64,000 bases of DNA from Kitasatospora aureofaciens (lineage in GTDB: Bacteria > Actinomycetota > Actinomycetes > Streptomycetales > Streptomycetaceae), in assembly GCF_001188955.3 (NCBI RefSeq), contig NZ_JPRF03000054.1:248001-312000 (forward strand), given 5' to 3'. Positions within the stretch are counted from its first letter, which is position 1; each line of letters begins with the position of its first letter. A program made the position numbers and the translations under genes. Under the pieces are notes generated by a model. It saw only the letters and a list, made by a program, of their open reading frames with translations, did not search any database and had not been told where the DNA came from. Shown here one piece after another: positions 32,545 through 42,200 of this stretch.

Positions 32545-34533
32545 CTACTCACGGGCGGTGGCGTGCTTGGCCCGGATCAGCCGGTACACAACGAAGAGGC
32601 AGACCGTGCCCAGCAGGACGAACCCCGCCGCCACCGGCACCTGCCACTCCGGCGGCAGGTAGAGGGCCAGGAACCAGCTCCGGTTCGCCGGTGCGAGGAG
32701 CGACATCGCCAGCGCCACCCCGCCCTGCGGGGCGACGCTCAGCATTCCGACGGTGACCAGCAGCCCGGCGAGCGCCGTGCGGCGGCGGGACAGGCCGTCC
32801 AGCAGGTCCTGCTGCTCCTGCTCCTCCGGCGAGCGGGCCGGCGCCGGCTCCGTCCCCCGCCGCACGCCCTTGCGCATCACGTCGAGCAGCTCCGGCCCCC
32901 GGGTCTCCAGCCGGTGACGGGCCGCCCGGCCGAGCCACCCGGCGTACAGCAGTCCGGTGCCGAGGCCGACCGCCGTCCCCGCCCACCGCAGCGGCGCGTT
33001 GTGCAGCAGCGTGCCGGCCAGTACGACGCCGGCGGCGGGCAGGGCGGCGGCGAGCTGGAGCAGCAGCACGGCCAGGCTCTGCATCCGGGCCTGGTCGCCA
33101 CTCTCGTCGCTGAAGCCGTCCAACGGGTTGCCGCCGGGCAGGTCCGGGAACGGTGCCGGGCCGAGCAGGGACGTCAGCGGGGTCAGGCCCGCCCCGGCGC
33201 CGAGCACGGCGGGCAGGGTGGCGAGCAGCCAGGGCCAGGCCCAGCCGTTGGGGACGGCGAGGGTGACGGCCACGGTGAGCAGCAGGGCGGCCGGCCCGAC
33301 CACCAGCAGCCAGGCCCACTGCCGGGCCCGGACGTCGATCCGCTCGGCGCCGGGGGCGACCAGGGTCAGCCACAGGGCGCCGGCATCCAGGCCGTACAGG
33401 CTGGAGCCGAGCGCGCCGGCGTACAGCGCGAGAACGACACCGCTCCACGGCAGCACGGTGGAGAAGCCGCCGAGCATCGGCAGCAGACCGGTGAACAGGC
33501 CGCTCCACAGGGCGATCCGCAGGAACCGGGCCCGGCGCGGGTCGCGCGCCCACAGCCGCAGCTCCTTGCCGAGGACGGCGCCCGCGGGGCTGTCCGTGAC
33601 GGCCCGCAGCCGGGCGCTCCGACGGGCGGCGCCACGGCGGGCAGCGGTCCGGCCACCGTCGGCCGTGCCGCGCGCCAGCTGGCGGGAGAGCAGGGCGGTC
33701 CAGGCGGCGAAGAGCAGCGCGCAGAGGGCGAGCAGTCCGCCGAGGCAGGCGCCGGCCAGGGCCCAGTCGGAGCGCCGGGCGGCGTCCACGGCGACCACCG
33801 ACCAGCCGGACGGCAGAGCGCGTACGACCGTGCCGATCACCGGTGCCCAGTGGCCGCCGAGCAGCTCGAAGAAGAAGGCGAGACCGAACCAGCCCGTGTT
33901 GAGGAACCCGCAGACCAGCCCGACCAGCAGCGCGGAAAGCTCCCAGCCCAGCCGCGTACGGGCGACGCTGCCGAGGCACTGCAGGCTCAGCTTGGCGAGC
34001 ACCACGACGAGCAGCAGCTGCAGCAGGGTGGCCGGGACGGAGACCAGCGCGGGCAGCAGGCCGAGCCCGGCGCCGAAGACGATCAGCACCGAGAAGGCGA
34101 TGAGGCCGACGAGCGGGGTGATGCCGACGAACGAGGCGGCCAGCAGGCCGAGGGCGAGCCGGCGCGGGCGCTGCGGCACCAGCGTGAAGTAGGACAGCCG
34201 CAGGGTCGGGTCGCCGCCGGTGAGGGTCGGGCCGAGCGCCCAGCCGACGGTCCAGACCAGCAGCACCAGGGCGATCGTGCCGACGCCGGACTCGGGAGCG
34301 GGGAAGTCCACCAGGCCCAGCAGGGCGGTGCCGACGGCCGTCAGGACGCCGCCCACGCCCCCGGCGATCAGGCTCGCGGCCCGGGGGCCGGACATCGACC
34401 GGCGCAGGACGGCCAGCTTCATCCCGGTCAGAACGACCGCGGGGTTCAGGGGGCCGCCGGAGTGCCGGGGCCCGCCGGGGTGCCGGGGACCGCCGGGGTT
34501 CGGCACATCCGAGGGCTTCAGGACGCCAGCCAC
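32545..34533 (-). CDS. ABC transporter permease-like membrane protein
   Basis: 662 residues with about twelve hydrophobic segments (GGVGGVLTAVGTALLGLV, LALGLLAASFVGITPLVGLI and others) and hydrophilic loops. The N-terminus has a short repeat PGGPRHPGGPRHSGGP. Its start overlaps the end of the ATPase gene by 16 bp, which identifies it as the membrane partner. The family is diverse; I cannot name the substrate. Confidence 0.83.
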   Translation of the reverse strand: MAGVLKPSDVPNPGGPRHPGGPRHSGGPLNPAVVLTGMKLAVLRRSMSGPRAASLIAGGVGGVLTAVGTALLGLVDFPAPESGVGTIALVLLVWTVGWALGPTLTGGDPTLRLSYFTLVPQRPRRLALGLLAASFVGITPLVGLIAFSVLIVFGAGLGLLPALVSVPATLLQLLLVVVLAKLSLQCLGSVARTRLGWELSALLVGLVCGFLNTGWFGLAFFFELLGGHWAPVIGTVVRALPSGWSVVAVDAARRSDWALAGACLGGLLALCALLFAAWTALLSRQLARGTADGGRTAARRGAARRSARLRAVTDSPAGAVLGKELRLWARDPRRARFLRIALWSGLFTGLLPMLGGFSTVLPWSGVVLALYAGALGSSLYGLDAGALWLTLVAPGAERIDVRARQWAWLLVVGPAALLLTVAVTLAVPNGWAWPWLLATLPAVLGAGAGLTPLTSLLGPAPFPDLPGGNPLDGFSDESGDQARMQSLAVLLLQLAAALPAAGVVLAGTLLHNAPLRWAGTAVGLGTGLLYAGWLGRAARHRLETRGPELLDVMRKGVRRGTEPAPARSPEEQEQQDLLDGLSRRRTALAGLLVTVGMLSVAPQGGVALAMSLLAPANRSWFLALYLPPEWQVPVAAGFVLLGTVCLFVVYRLIRAKHATARE

Positions 34534-35294
34534 GACAGCCCCTCCTCCCCGCCCGTACGACCGCCCACCAGCTCGACGAAGACCTCCTCCAGCCCGCGCC
34601 CCGCCCGCACCTCCTCCACCGGCCCAGCCGCCGGCACCCGGCCCCCGGCGATCACCCCGACGTGGTCGCAGAGCTGCTCGACCAGGGCCATCACATGGCT
34701 GGAGAACACCACCGAGCCGCCGGCGGCGACGAAGCGCCTCAGGATGACCCGGATCGTCGCCGCCGACACCGGGTCGACGGCCTCGAAGGGCTCGTCCAGC
34801 ACCAGCAACCGGGGCGCGTGCAGCAGCGCCGTCGCCAGACCGATCTTCTTGCGCATCCCGGTGGAGTAGTCGATCACCGGGGTCCGCCCGGCCTCGTCCA
34901 GCTCCAGGACCGCCAGCAGCTCCTCGGCCCGGGCGTCCACGGTCGCGGACGGCAGGCCGCGCAACCGGCCCAGGTAGTGCAGCAGTTCGGGCCCGGTGAG
35001 CCGCTCAGGCAGCATCATGCCGTCCGGCAGCACCCCGACCAGCGCCTTGGCCCGCACCGGGTCGCTCCACACGTCGACCCCGAAGACCGCCGAGCTACCG
35101 GCGTCCGGCCGCAGCAGGCCGACCGCCATCGACAGCGCCGTCGTCTTGCCCGCCCCGTTCGGACCGACCAGCCCGTAGAACGAACCGCTCGGCACCACCA
35201 GGTCCACCCCGTCCACGGCGGTGTGCCCACCGAACCGCTTCCGCAGCCCAACCAACCGCAGCGCGGGCGCCCCCTCCGCCACCGTTCCCTTCAC
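34518..35294 (-). CDS. ABC transporter ATP-binding protein
   Basis: 258 residues with all motifs: Walker A GPNGAGKTT, Q-loop region near LVGVLPDGMMLPERLTG, signature in DYSTGMRKKIGLATALL (S-T-G-M instead of L-S-G-G-Q), Walker B LLVLDEPFEAVDP and switch histidine in FSSHVM. It powers the permease encoded next. It is first of the ABC/kinase/regulator block. Confidence 0.93.
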   Translation of the reverse strand: MKGTVAEGAPALRLVGLRKRFGGHTAVDGVDLVVPSGSFYGLVGPNGAGKTTALSMAVGLLRPDAGSSAVFGVDVWSDPVRAKALVGVLPDGMMLPERLTGPELLHYLGRLRGLPSATVDARAEELLAVLELDEAGRTPVIDYSTGMRKKIGLATALLHAPRLLVLDEPFEAVDPVSAATIRVILRRFVAAGGSVVFSSHVMALVEQLCDHVGVIAGGRVPAAGPVEEVRAGRGLEEVFVELVGGRTGGEEGLSWLAS

Positions 35295-35400
35295 AACGCC
35301 CTCCCCGAACCCGATCCCTTACACCCGCCCCGTCCCGGGGCGGCTCGTGATCGAATCTAGGGACCGCAGATCAGCGGCAGAATCCAGCTGCACCCCGGTT

Positions 35401-35424
35401 GGGGGTGGGGCTGGACCCACCCCC
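35401..35424 (-). terminator. Hairpin upstream of ABC operon
   Basis: Perfect stem GGGGGTGGG / CCCACCCCC with 6-nt loop, 75 bp downstream of the lipoprotein gene stop. Second of two hairpins insulating the RHS/lipoprotein unit from the ABC operon. Confidence 0.55.
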
Positions 35425-35443
35425 GGGCCACGGACGACAGGAA

Positions 35444-35478
35444 GGTGCCCCGCCTCCCATAAAGGGAGACGGGGCACC
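35444..35478 (-). terminator. Strong terminator after lipoprotein gene
   Basis: Stem GGTGCCCCG-C-CTCCC / GGGAG-A-CGGGGCACC with ATAAA loop (one mismatch), 20 bp past the lipoprotein stop. It ends the RHS/lipoprotein transcript. Confidence 0.8.
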
Positions 35479-35497
35479 GCCGGTCATGGCCGACCGC

Positions 35498-36151
35498 TCA
35501 ACACTGCGCTGGCGGGCCGACCTTGTCCATGTTGAGGTCGAGGCGTTCCTCGGCCGACTCGCTGCCCCGACGGACCGCCACCTTGTACTCGCCCTGGAGG
35601 TTCCTCGGGATTGCGACGGTGTAGACGGTGCGCAAGGCGCCCGCAAGGTCGGCTGAGTACACCTTCAGGACCGGGAAGTCCTTTCCCTGACAGGACAGAT
35701 GGTCGACCGCCTCCCCGCTGGCGACCAGCCGGATGGCCCACGAGGATTCTCCATGGTGGTCGGTCAACCCGCTGTCCTCGAAGACGTCGACCCCGGGAAC
35801 CGGTGCCTCCGCCGTCCGCTTCGCGGTCTGACACATCCCGGCCGTGACGGTCTCCGATGCGACGCAGAGATCGCCGGTCCTCTCCGACACCCAGATCAGC
35901 TCCGGCCCGTGCGCGCCGTCGTACTCGGTGAACCGGCCACCGGCCGGCGCCGTCCCGTTCTCCGTCGCGAACTTCAGGACCAACTTCTTGATGTTCTCCG
36001 GAAATGCCGGACGGGCAGTGACCGTCGCCGCACCGCCACCCGCGGCGGTCGGCCCGCCACCTCCGGGCAGCGAAGCGCACGAGCTGACGCCGCACACCAG
36101 GCCCACGAGTACCACACCGAGCTTCACAGGACGTCCCGCCACGTGGCTCAT
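35498..36151 (-). CDS. Lipoprotein next to RHS toxin-like gene (candidate immunity protein)
   Basis: 217 residues. Signal peptide LGVVLVGLVCGVSSC ends in a lipobox-like VSSC, predicting lipidation and anchoring outside the membrane. The mature part has four cysteines (GDLCVAS, GMCQT, HLSCQGK and a C-terminal Cys) that could form disulfides, and the segment VYTVAIPRNLQGEYKVAVRR. The family is not recognised. It starts 50 bp after the RHS gene on the same strand and is followed by a terminator, so the two form a unit. Position and membrane anchoring fit an immunity protein against a membrane-acting RHS tip; this is inference. Confidence 0.75.
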   Translation of the reverse strand: MSHVAGRPVKLGVVLVGLVCGVSSCASLPGGGGPTAAGGGAATVTARPAFPENIKKLVLKFATENGTAPAGGRFTEYDGAHGPELIWVSERTGDLCVASETVTAGMCQTAKRTAEAPVPGVDVFEDSGLTDHHGESSWAIRLVASGEAVDHLSCQGKDFPVLKVYSADLAGALRTVYTVAIPRNLQGEYKVAVRRGSESAEERLDLNMDKVGPPAQC

Positions 36152-36200
36152 CCTCCTTCCTCATGAAGTCGTTTCTCCATGCCGTCCCGCGACCGCGCCG

Positions 36201-39200
36201 TCACCTGTCGACGTGCATCTCGGGCGGCGAATCGAAGGTAACGCGGTTCCAGCTGACGAACTGAATGGTCGACCACTCCTTCCGCGTCACCGTCCCGTTC
36301 TTGTGGTAATAGGTGGTCTGGTAGGAATTCTTGTGGAACAGCGGCGCCCACCCATATTCCTGTCCGGCCTTGACCTTCACAGGCTCCGTCATAGTGACCG
36401 TGTTCGCATCGGTCGTGGCGTCGGTCGTCTGGCTGCCCGTCTCGGTGGTGGTGTTCCAGTTTCCCTCGGCCTCGATCTTGACGACGTCCCAGGCCTCCAG
36501 CGATCCGGCGATCTTCCGGCCTTCGGACTTGGTGGTCTTGTCAGCGAGTTGCTTGGTCCACTGCTTGGTCTTCGACCTGCTCTCGGTGAGCTGTTTGACC
36601 GTGTCCTCCTTTGCCATCTGCACCTCTGCCCCGATGTTCATGTTGAGATAGTCGTCCCACGTCTTCTCGGTGGAGGTGGCCACGACATCGTCGCCGCCCG
36701 AGGGCATGTCCTTGATCACGTCGGAGGCGGGGACCGGCTTCAGCTTCTTGTTGTTGGCGGGGCTGCCTGCCGGCGGCGCACCGTGGATGTACGTCTCGTA
36801 GCCCGCCCGGCGGGTGGCCTCCCCGGCCTTGATCTCGGCGACGACCTGGTTGTAGATCGGGCTGTCCTTGGAGGTGTCGATCACGGTCCCATGGTTCGTG
36901 CACACGGCCATCCCGTTGGCACACTCCTCCAGGGCCAGACCGGTGGGGTCCGAGTAATTCACGGGGTTCCCGTTCGCATACCCGTAGGCGTTCCACTGAT
37001 TCGGGTCATCGGGGAGCATCAGCGGGTCGGCGCTGAGGAAGCGGCCGGTGCTGGGTTGGTACTGGCGGGCGCCCAGGTTGGTGAAGCCGGTCGCGTCGTC
37101 CTTCAGGCCGTTGACGAAGCCCTTGTCGCCGGCCCAGGAGTTGGCCGCGCCGGAGCCGCGCAGCACTCCGAACGGGTCGGTCCACCGGCGGGTCTCGCTG
37201 GTCGTGGCCGAGTCGATGGACAGGGTGCCTGTCCCGTGGTTGTCAGTGAACTGGTAGGTGAGCTTGGTCGGGCCCTGGCGGACGAGGGTGACGCCGCCGG
37301 GCAGGGCGTAGTAGCGGGTCCCGGTGCTGGTCTTGGAGCCGCTGTCGTAGGTGAGTTCGTCTCCGTCGCCGAGGTTGACGGTGACCTTGCCGGGGTTGCG
37401 GCGGATCAGCTGGTTGCCGTCCGCGTCGTAGACGTAGGACGTCGTGGCGCTACCCTGCTTCAGCGTCGCGAGCTTGCCCTCGACGTCCCAAGTCAGGTCC
37501 GCACCGTTGGCCGCGTCCACCGTCGTCCAGGTGTGGGAGTCCCACTTCGGCACCCAGCCCGGCGCGTACACCATGAACTTGCCGTCGTCCTGAACGACCG
37601 CGAAGTACTTGCTGTTCGGGCCGACCCACGACTGGGAGGACCACAGCGGCACGCGCTGCGGGTCGTAGACGACGAAGTTGCCGTCGTCCTGCATCGTCGC
37701 CCACGCACCCGGATGGTTCGCGGTGTTCGTCGACCACGTGACCAGCCCGGTCCGCAGCGACGTCAGCACCAGGTTGCCGTCGGTCTGCATCGTGAGCTGC
37801 ACGCTGCTGGAGCGCACCGACTCGCCCGGGTTGAGGACGAAGCCGGCGCCCAGGGTCTTGTTCGCCCCCGGGTTCGCGATCTTCGTCGTGTTCCCCGCCG
37901 CGTCGTACTGGTAACCACCCGGTGTGCTGCCGTTGTTGGGGAAGGTGGACTTGACCGTGGTCGGGACGTGCACACCACCGGTGCCGCCGCCCGTGCCCGC
38001 CGCCGAGGTCGGCGCGTTGCGCGAGCCGGCCGCCGGGAAGACCTGGTCGATGGCCAGGTCCTTCGACTGGTCGCCGGTCGGGTTGTGCATGACCAGCCGG
38101 GTCCGGTTGCCGACCGCGTCGTAGGTGTAGTCCTGCCAGTACGGCGCACTGCCACCGACCGTCGTCGTCCCGGCCGTCGAAGCCCCGCTCGTGGGAGTGG
38201 AGTTGGCGCAGGCGCCCTGCCCGGCCAGCGACGGGGTCGGCTGGTTCAGATTCCCGGTGTCCGACCACGCCGTCGTCACCCGACCGAGGTAGTCATAGGT
38301 GAAGCACTGCAGGTCCGTCTGGTCCGGACTGTTGTCCGGGACCGTACGGATCGCCGTGATCCGACCCGCCGGGTTGTACGCGTACGTGGTGTTCTGGACC
38401 GTACCGGTCGTGGACGTCTGCTTGTCCACGTACTGGGTCAGCAAGCGGCCCGTCGACTCGTCGTACGTGTTCGTCGCCACGACCTGGGTGCCCCAAGGGT
38501 TCACCGTGTCACGGACGTTGCGCCCGTACGCGTCCCAGTCAGCCTGCCGCAGATACGTGTACCCCGAACCACTGACGTCGTTGAGCTGACCGTAGTCCTC
38601 ATAGTTGTAGTTCACCGCCTCCTGCGCCAGATCACCCGCCGCAGCCCGGCCCTCCGACACGATCGAACCACTGAGCGGATTGAAGGCCGCCGTGTAGTCG
38701 AAGGTCACCTGCCCGGTCTTGCCGATCTCCGCACCCGGAATGGAGACCGAGGTCTTGGTCGCCCGGTACGCCACGTCGTACTCACCGACCGACTTGGTGT
38801 ACGCCGCACCGCCCGCTCCACCGACGTACCGGGTCGACGCCGTCGGCTGCCCCTTCACAACCGTGTCGTAGGTGTAGCCCGTCAACTGGTTCCCCGGAGC
38901 CACCGAACCGTTGAACGTCCCCGTCTTGCGACCCAGCAGGTCGTACGTGATCACGACCGTCTGACCACGCGCATCCATCGTCGACGCCAACCGCCCCGCA
39001 CCGTCGTAGGTTCGCGTCGACACACCCGTGTCCGGATCGTCGGCGCGCACCACCCTGCCGCGCTGGTCGTAGCCAAAGCTCCAGGTGTTCCCAGCCGGGT
39101 CCACCCGGGTCGCCGCCTGACCACCAGGCGTGTAGGTGTAGTTGGTGACGTCCGCGTCAGCCGGGTTACCCGTCGCCGAAGCCGTCCTGTACTGCCACAA

Positions 39201-42200
39201 CTGTGTCTTGCGCCCACGCGCGTCCGTAACCGTGCTGGTGGCCGTCGCACCCGCAGGCGGCGACACGTCCACCCGGTCCGCACCGGGATACGCCGTCGTC
39301 GTCGTGGTCTGCACCTTCCCCAGCGCCACGAACTGCGTGCTCACCGCACGCCCCAGACCGTCGAACTGCACCACGCTCTGGCTCGGCACCATCGCGCCGT
39401 CCGGGATCCACCGGGTCGTGTTCGGCTTGTTGGTGTCCTCGTAGTAGGTGCTGAAGGTACGGCCCACCTGCCCCTGAGAGTCATAGAACGTGTCCGCGAT
39501 CAGCCGGCCCTGGTACGCCGAGACCGCCGGATCGCGCTGCGTCTGCACGCCACGGCCGAGACCATCGAGGATCTGCGTCGACGTGCCGTAGGCGGTACCA
39601 CCCGGTCGCAAGGTCTTCGTCGTGACAGTGGACGGCGACTGGGTACCGCTGACGGCGTAGTCGAAGGTGACGCTCGCACTCGCCCCGGTGTCGCGCCCAG
39701 GAATCCAGAGCGCCCGAAGGCGACCCAGGCCGTCGTACGCCTTGGTCGTGGTGCGGCCGTTGAGATCAGTGGCGGTGAGTGGCAGGGCGCGGCCCGGGTC
39801 GACCGTGACCGTGGACGTCCGGGGCGTACCCGCATCCGGCGCACCGGCCGGCGCCGGAGTGCCCGTGACCACCTTGTTCGGCACCTCGCCCGGATTCGCC
39901 GAACTGTACGCCGTCGTCGTGATGGCACCGTTCGGGTTGGCGCTGTCCGTGACCGTTGGTCCGGCCACTGAGGTGACCCGGCCGTAGGCGTCATACGTGC
40001 TGGTCGTCGTGGTGACGTACTCGGCAGTGCCCCCGCCGTCGTAGCGGTCCAGCACCTGGGTACCGGTGACCTCACCCTTGGCTCCCGCACCGCCGAAGCC
40101 CTGGCCATCGAAAAGCGTGCGCGTGGCGGACACCGTATTGACCGAAGTCTGGTCGGCAGTACAGGCGTTGGCGCCCGACACCACGAGCACTTCGGATACC
40201 AGGCCGGTCATCTGCGAGTTGGCACCGGTCGCGTAGCTGTTACGCGTACAGACGTCCGGTGTACCGTCTGCGGTGCTCAACGAGCTGATGACCCTGTCGT
40301 TGTTCGCCGGGTCGCTCGTCGTCACCGTCGATGAAGTACGGGTACCGGTCGTGGTCTTGGCAGTCGTGGTCGAGGTCACCCTGGTGGCCTGGAACCGGGC
40401 GACGAGGTCCGGCAGGCCCGCGCGGTTGTGCGTGGCCTTAACTGCGGGAGCCTCATAGGCATTGACGGTATACGAAAGCGGCGATGCCACGTCGGCCGAA
40501 GCGTCCGGGTAGGTGTCCGTCTCCAGGACCTGCCCCGCCAGCCAGTCGGAGTCGGGCCGGTTTCCGCTCTTCACCCCGGCGATCGAGGCCGCCCTGGGCT
40601 TGCCGTCGGACTTGATGTCGCCGTCCATGCCTTGGTAGTAGCTGGTCGTCGACTTCGACTGCGGGCCGTCCTTGCCCGACCCCGTCACCGCGGTCACGCT
40701 CGCGAAACCGCGGAACTGGTCCCAGGTCCGGTAATCGGACTCGACCAGCGGACTGTCGTTGCGGCGCCACGCGGCCGGACCGTAGGTGTAGGAGGTGGTC
40801 ATCGGCACAGAACCGGCGATGAGGTTGCCGTTCGGGTCGACGGTGACCGTGTCGACCGGGTAGCGCAGGAACCAGTCGTCCACCGTGGACTGCAGCTGCG
40901 GGTCGAACCACCTCACGTTGAAGCAGGCCATGGTGTCGCTGTCCGCCGAGCCCGGCATCCGCCCGGCCGCGCGCGAGCACGAATCCTTGGTGTAGGAGAC
41001 CGTGATCGTGCCGCCGGTCTCATTGGTGATCACCGCCATGCGCGGCCGGTTGTAGCGCGGACGCGCCGGCACCAGACCGTCCACCCGGTTCGGCAGCAGC
41101 AGGTCCGCGAAGGTGACCTCAGGAAGCGACTGCTCGGCCTGGCCGTTGGCGGTGTCCTTGCCGGTCCGCTTCACCGACTGCAGCCACGCGATCGGCGCGT
41201 TCTCCGTCGCGTTCTGCGGCGTCTTGAAGACGTGGGTGAACTCGTACTTGTCCACCGGACGGTAGGAACCCCCGGAACGGATCGAGGTCGTGATCCCGTT
41301 CAGCCACCGCGTCGACCAGTACGTGGGGCCATAGTTGGTGCAGGCGCCGCTCTCCTGGCACAGCTTGTCGAGCGGAGCGTCCGGCCAGTTGGCGGCGTTC
41401 GCCGCGGTCCGCTGCGACGGGTCACACGCCGCGGCCCCCGAGACGCACCGCTCACCCGAGTCGAAGTCGACCCGGGCCGCCGCCTGGTACGAGCCCCCCG
41501 CGCCCAACTGGTCGGACAGCAGCTGCCCGTACGTGATCGCCGACAGCACCCCGCCCCGCGTGTACGGGGTGTTCGTTCCCTTGCCGCCGTTCTGCGCCCC
41601 GCCGCGCGCGTACCAGTTGATCTCGGGAGTGTAGGAGTACGTGGTCAGGTTGCCGTGCGTGTCGACCACGTAGTCCAGATTCCAACGCCAGGCCGTCTGG
41701 CACCACGAGCCCTTGCCCTTCGACCCGTCGTAACACGGGTCACCGGGGTTCGGCGAGTACACCGGCACCGTCCACGCCGACTTGCTCTCCGGCCCGACCT
41801 TGCTCGGCGAACCATCTGCCGCCGGAAGCTGGTTGAGACCGAGGTAGTACACCGTCCCGAAGGTGTCCGTCACCTTCAGGTACGAACCGTTCCACGTCCC
41901 GTTGTTCGCACCGGTCAGGAACTCGACCTTCGTCCCGTCATCGTCCTTCAACCGCCAGGTGCACTTCGACTGCTCATCGGTCGCGGTACCACTAACGCAC
42001 GAGGCATCGTCCGGTACCAGCTCACCAGAATGCCCACCCAACGACAGCGACAGGTTCGGCCCTCCCCAGCACTGGTCCGCCGAACCCGTGATCCCTGCCT
42101 TGTCGCACACCCCGTACGAACGCTCGACGAAACCCGCGCTCAGGTCCCAGCCGTCACCGATCCAAGACGCCTGCGCGTTCGTGGACGCCGTTTTGCCGTC

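Noticed and set aside
35844..39971. 1375-codon plus-strand frame opposite the RHS gene
   Set aside because: Arg/Val-rich antisense of the YD repeats; no domain and no RBS.
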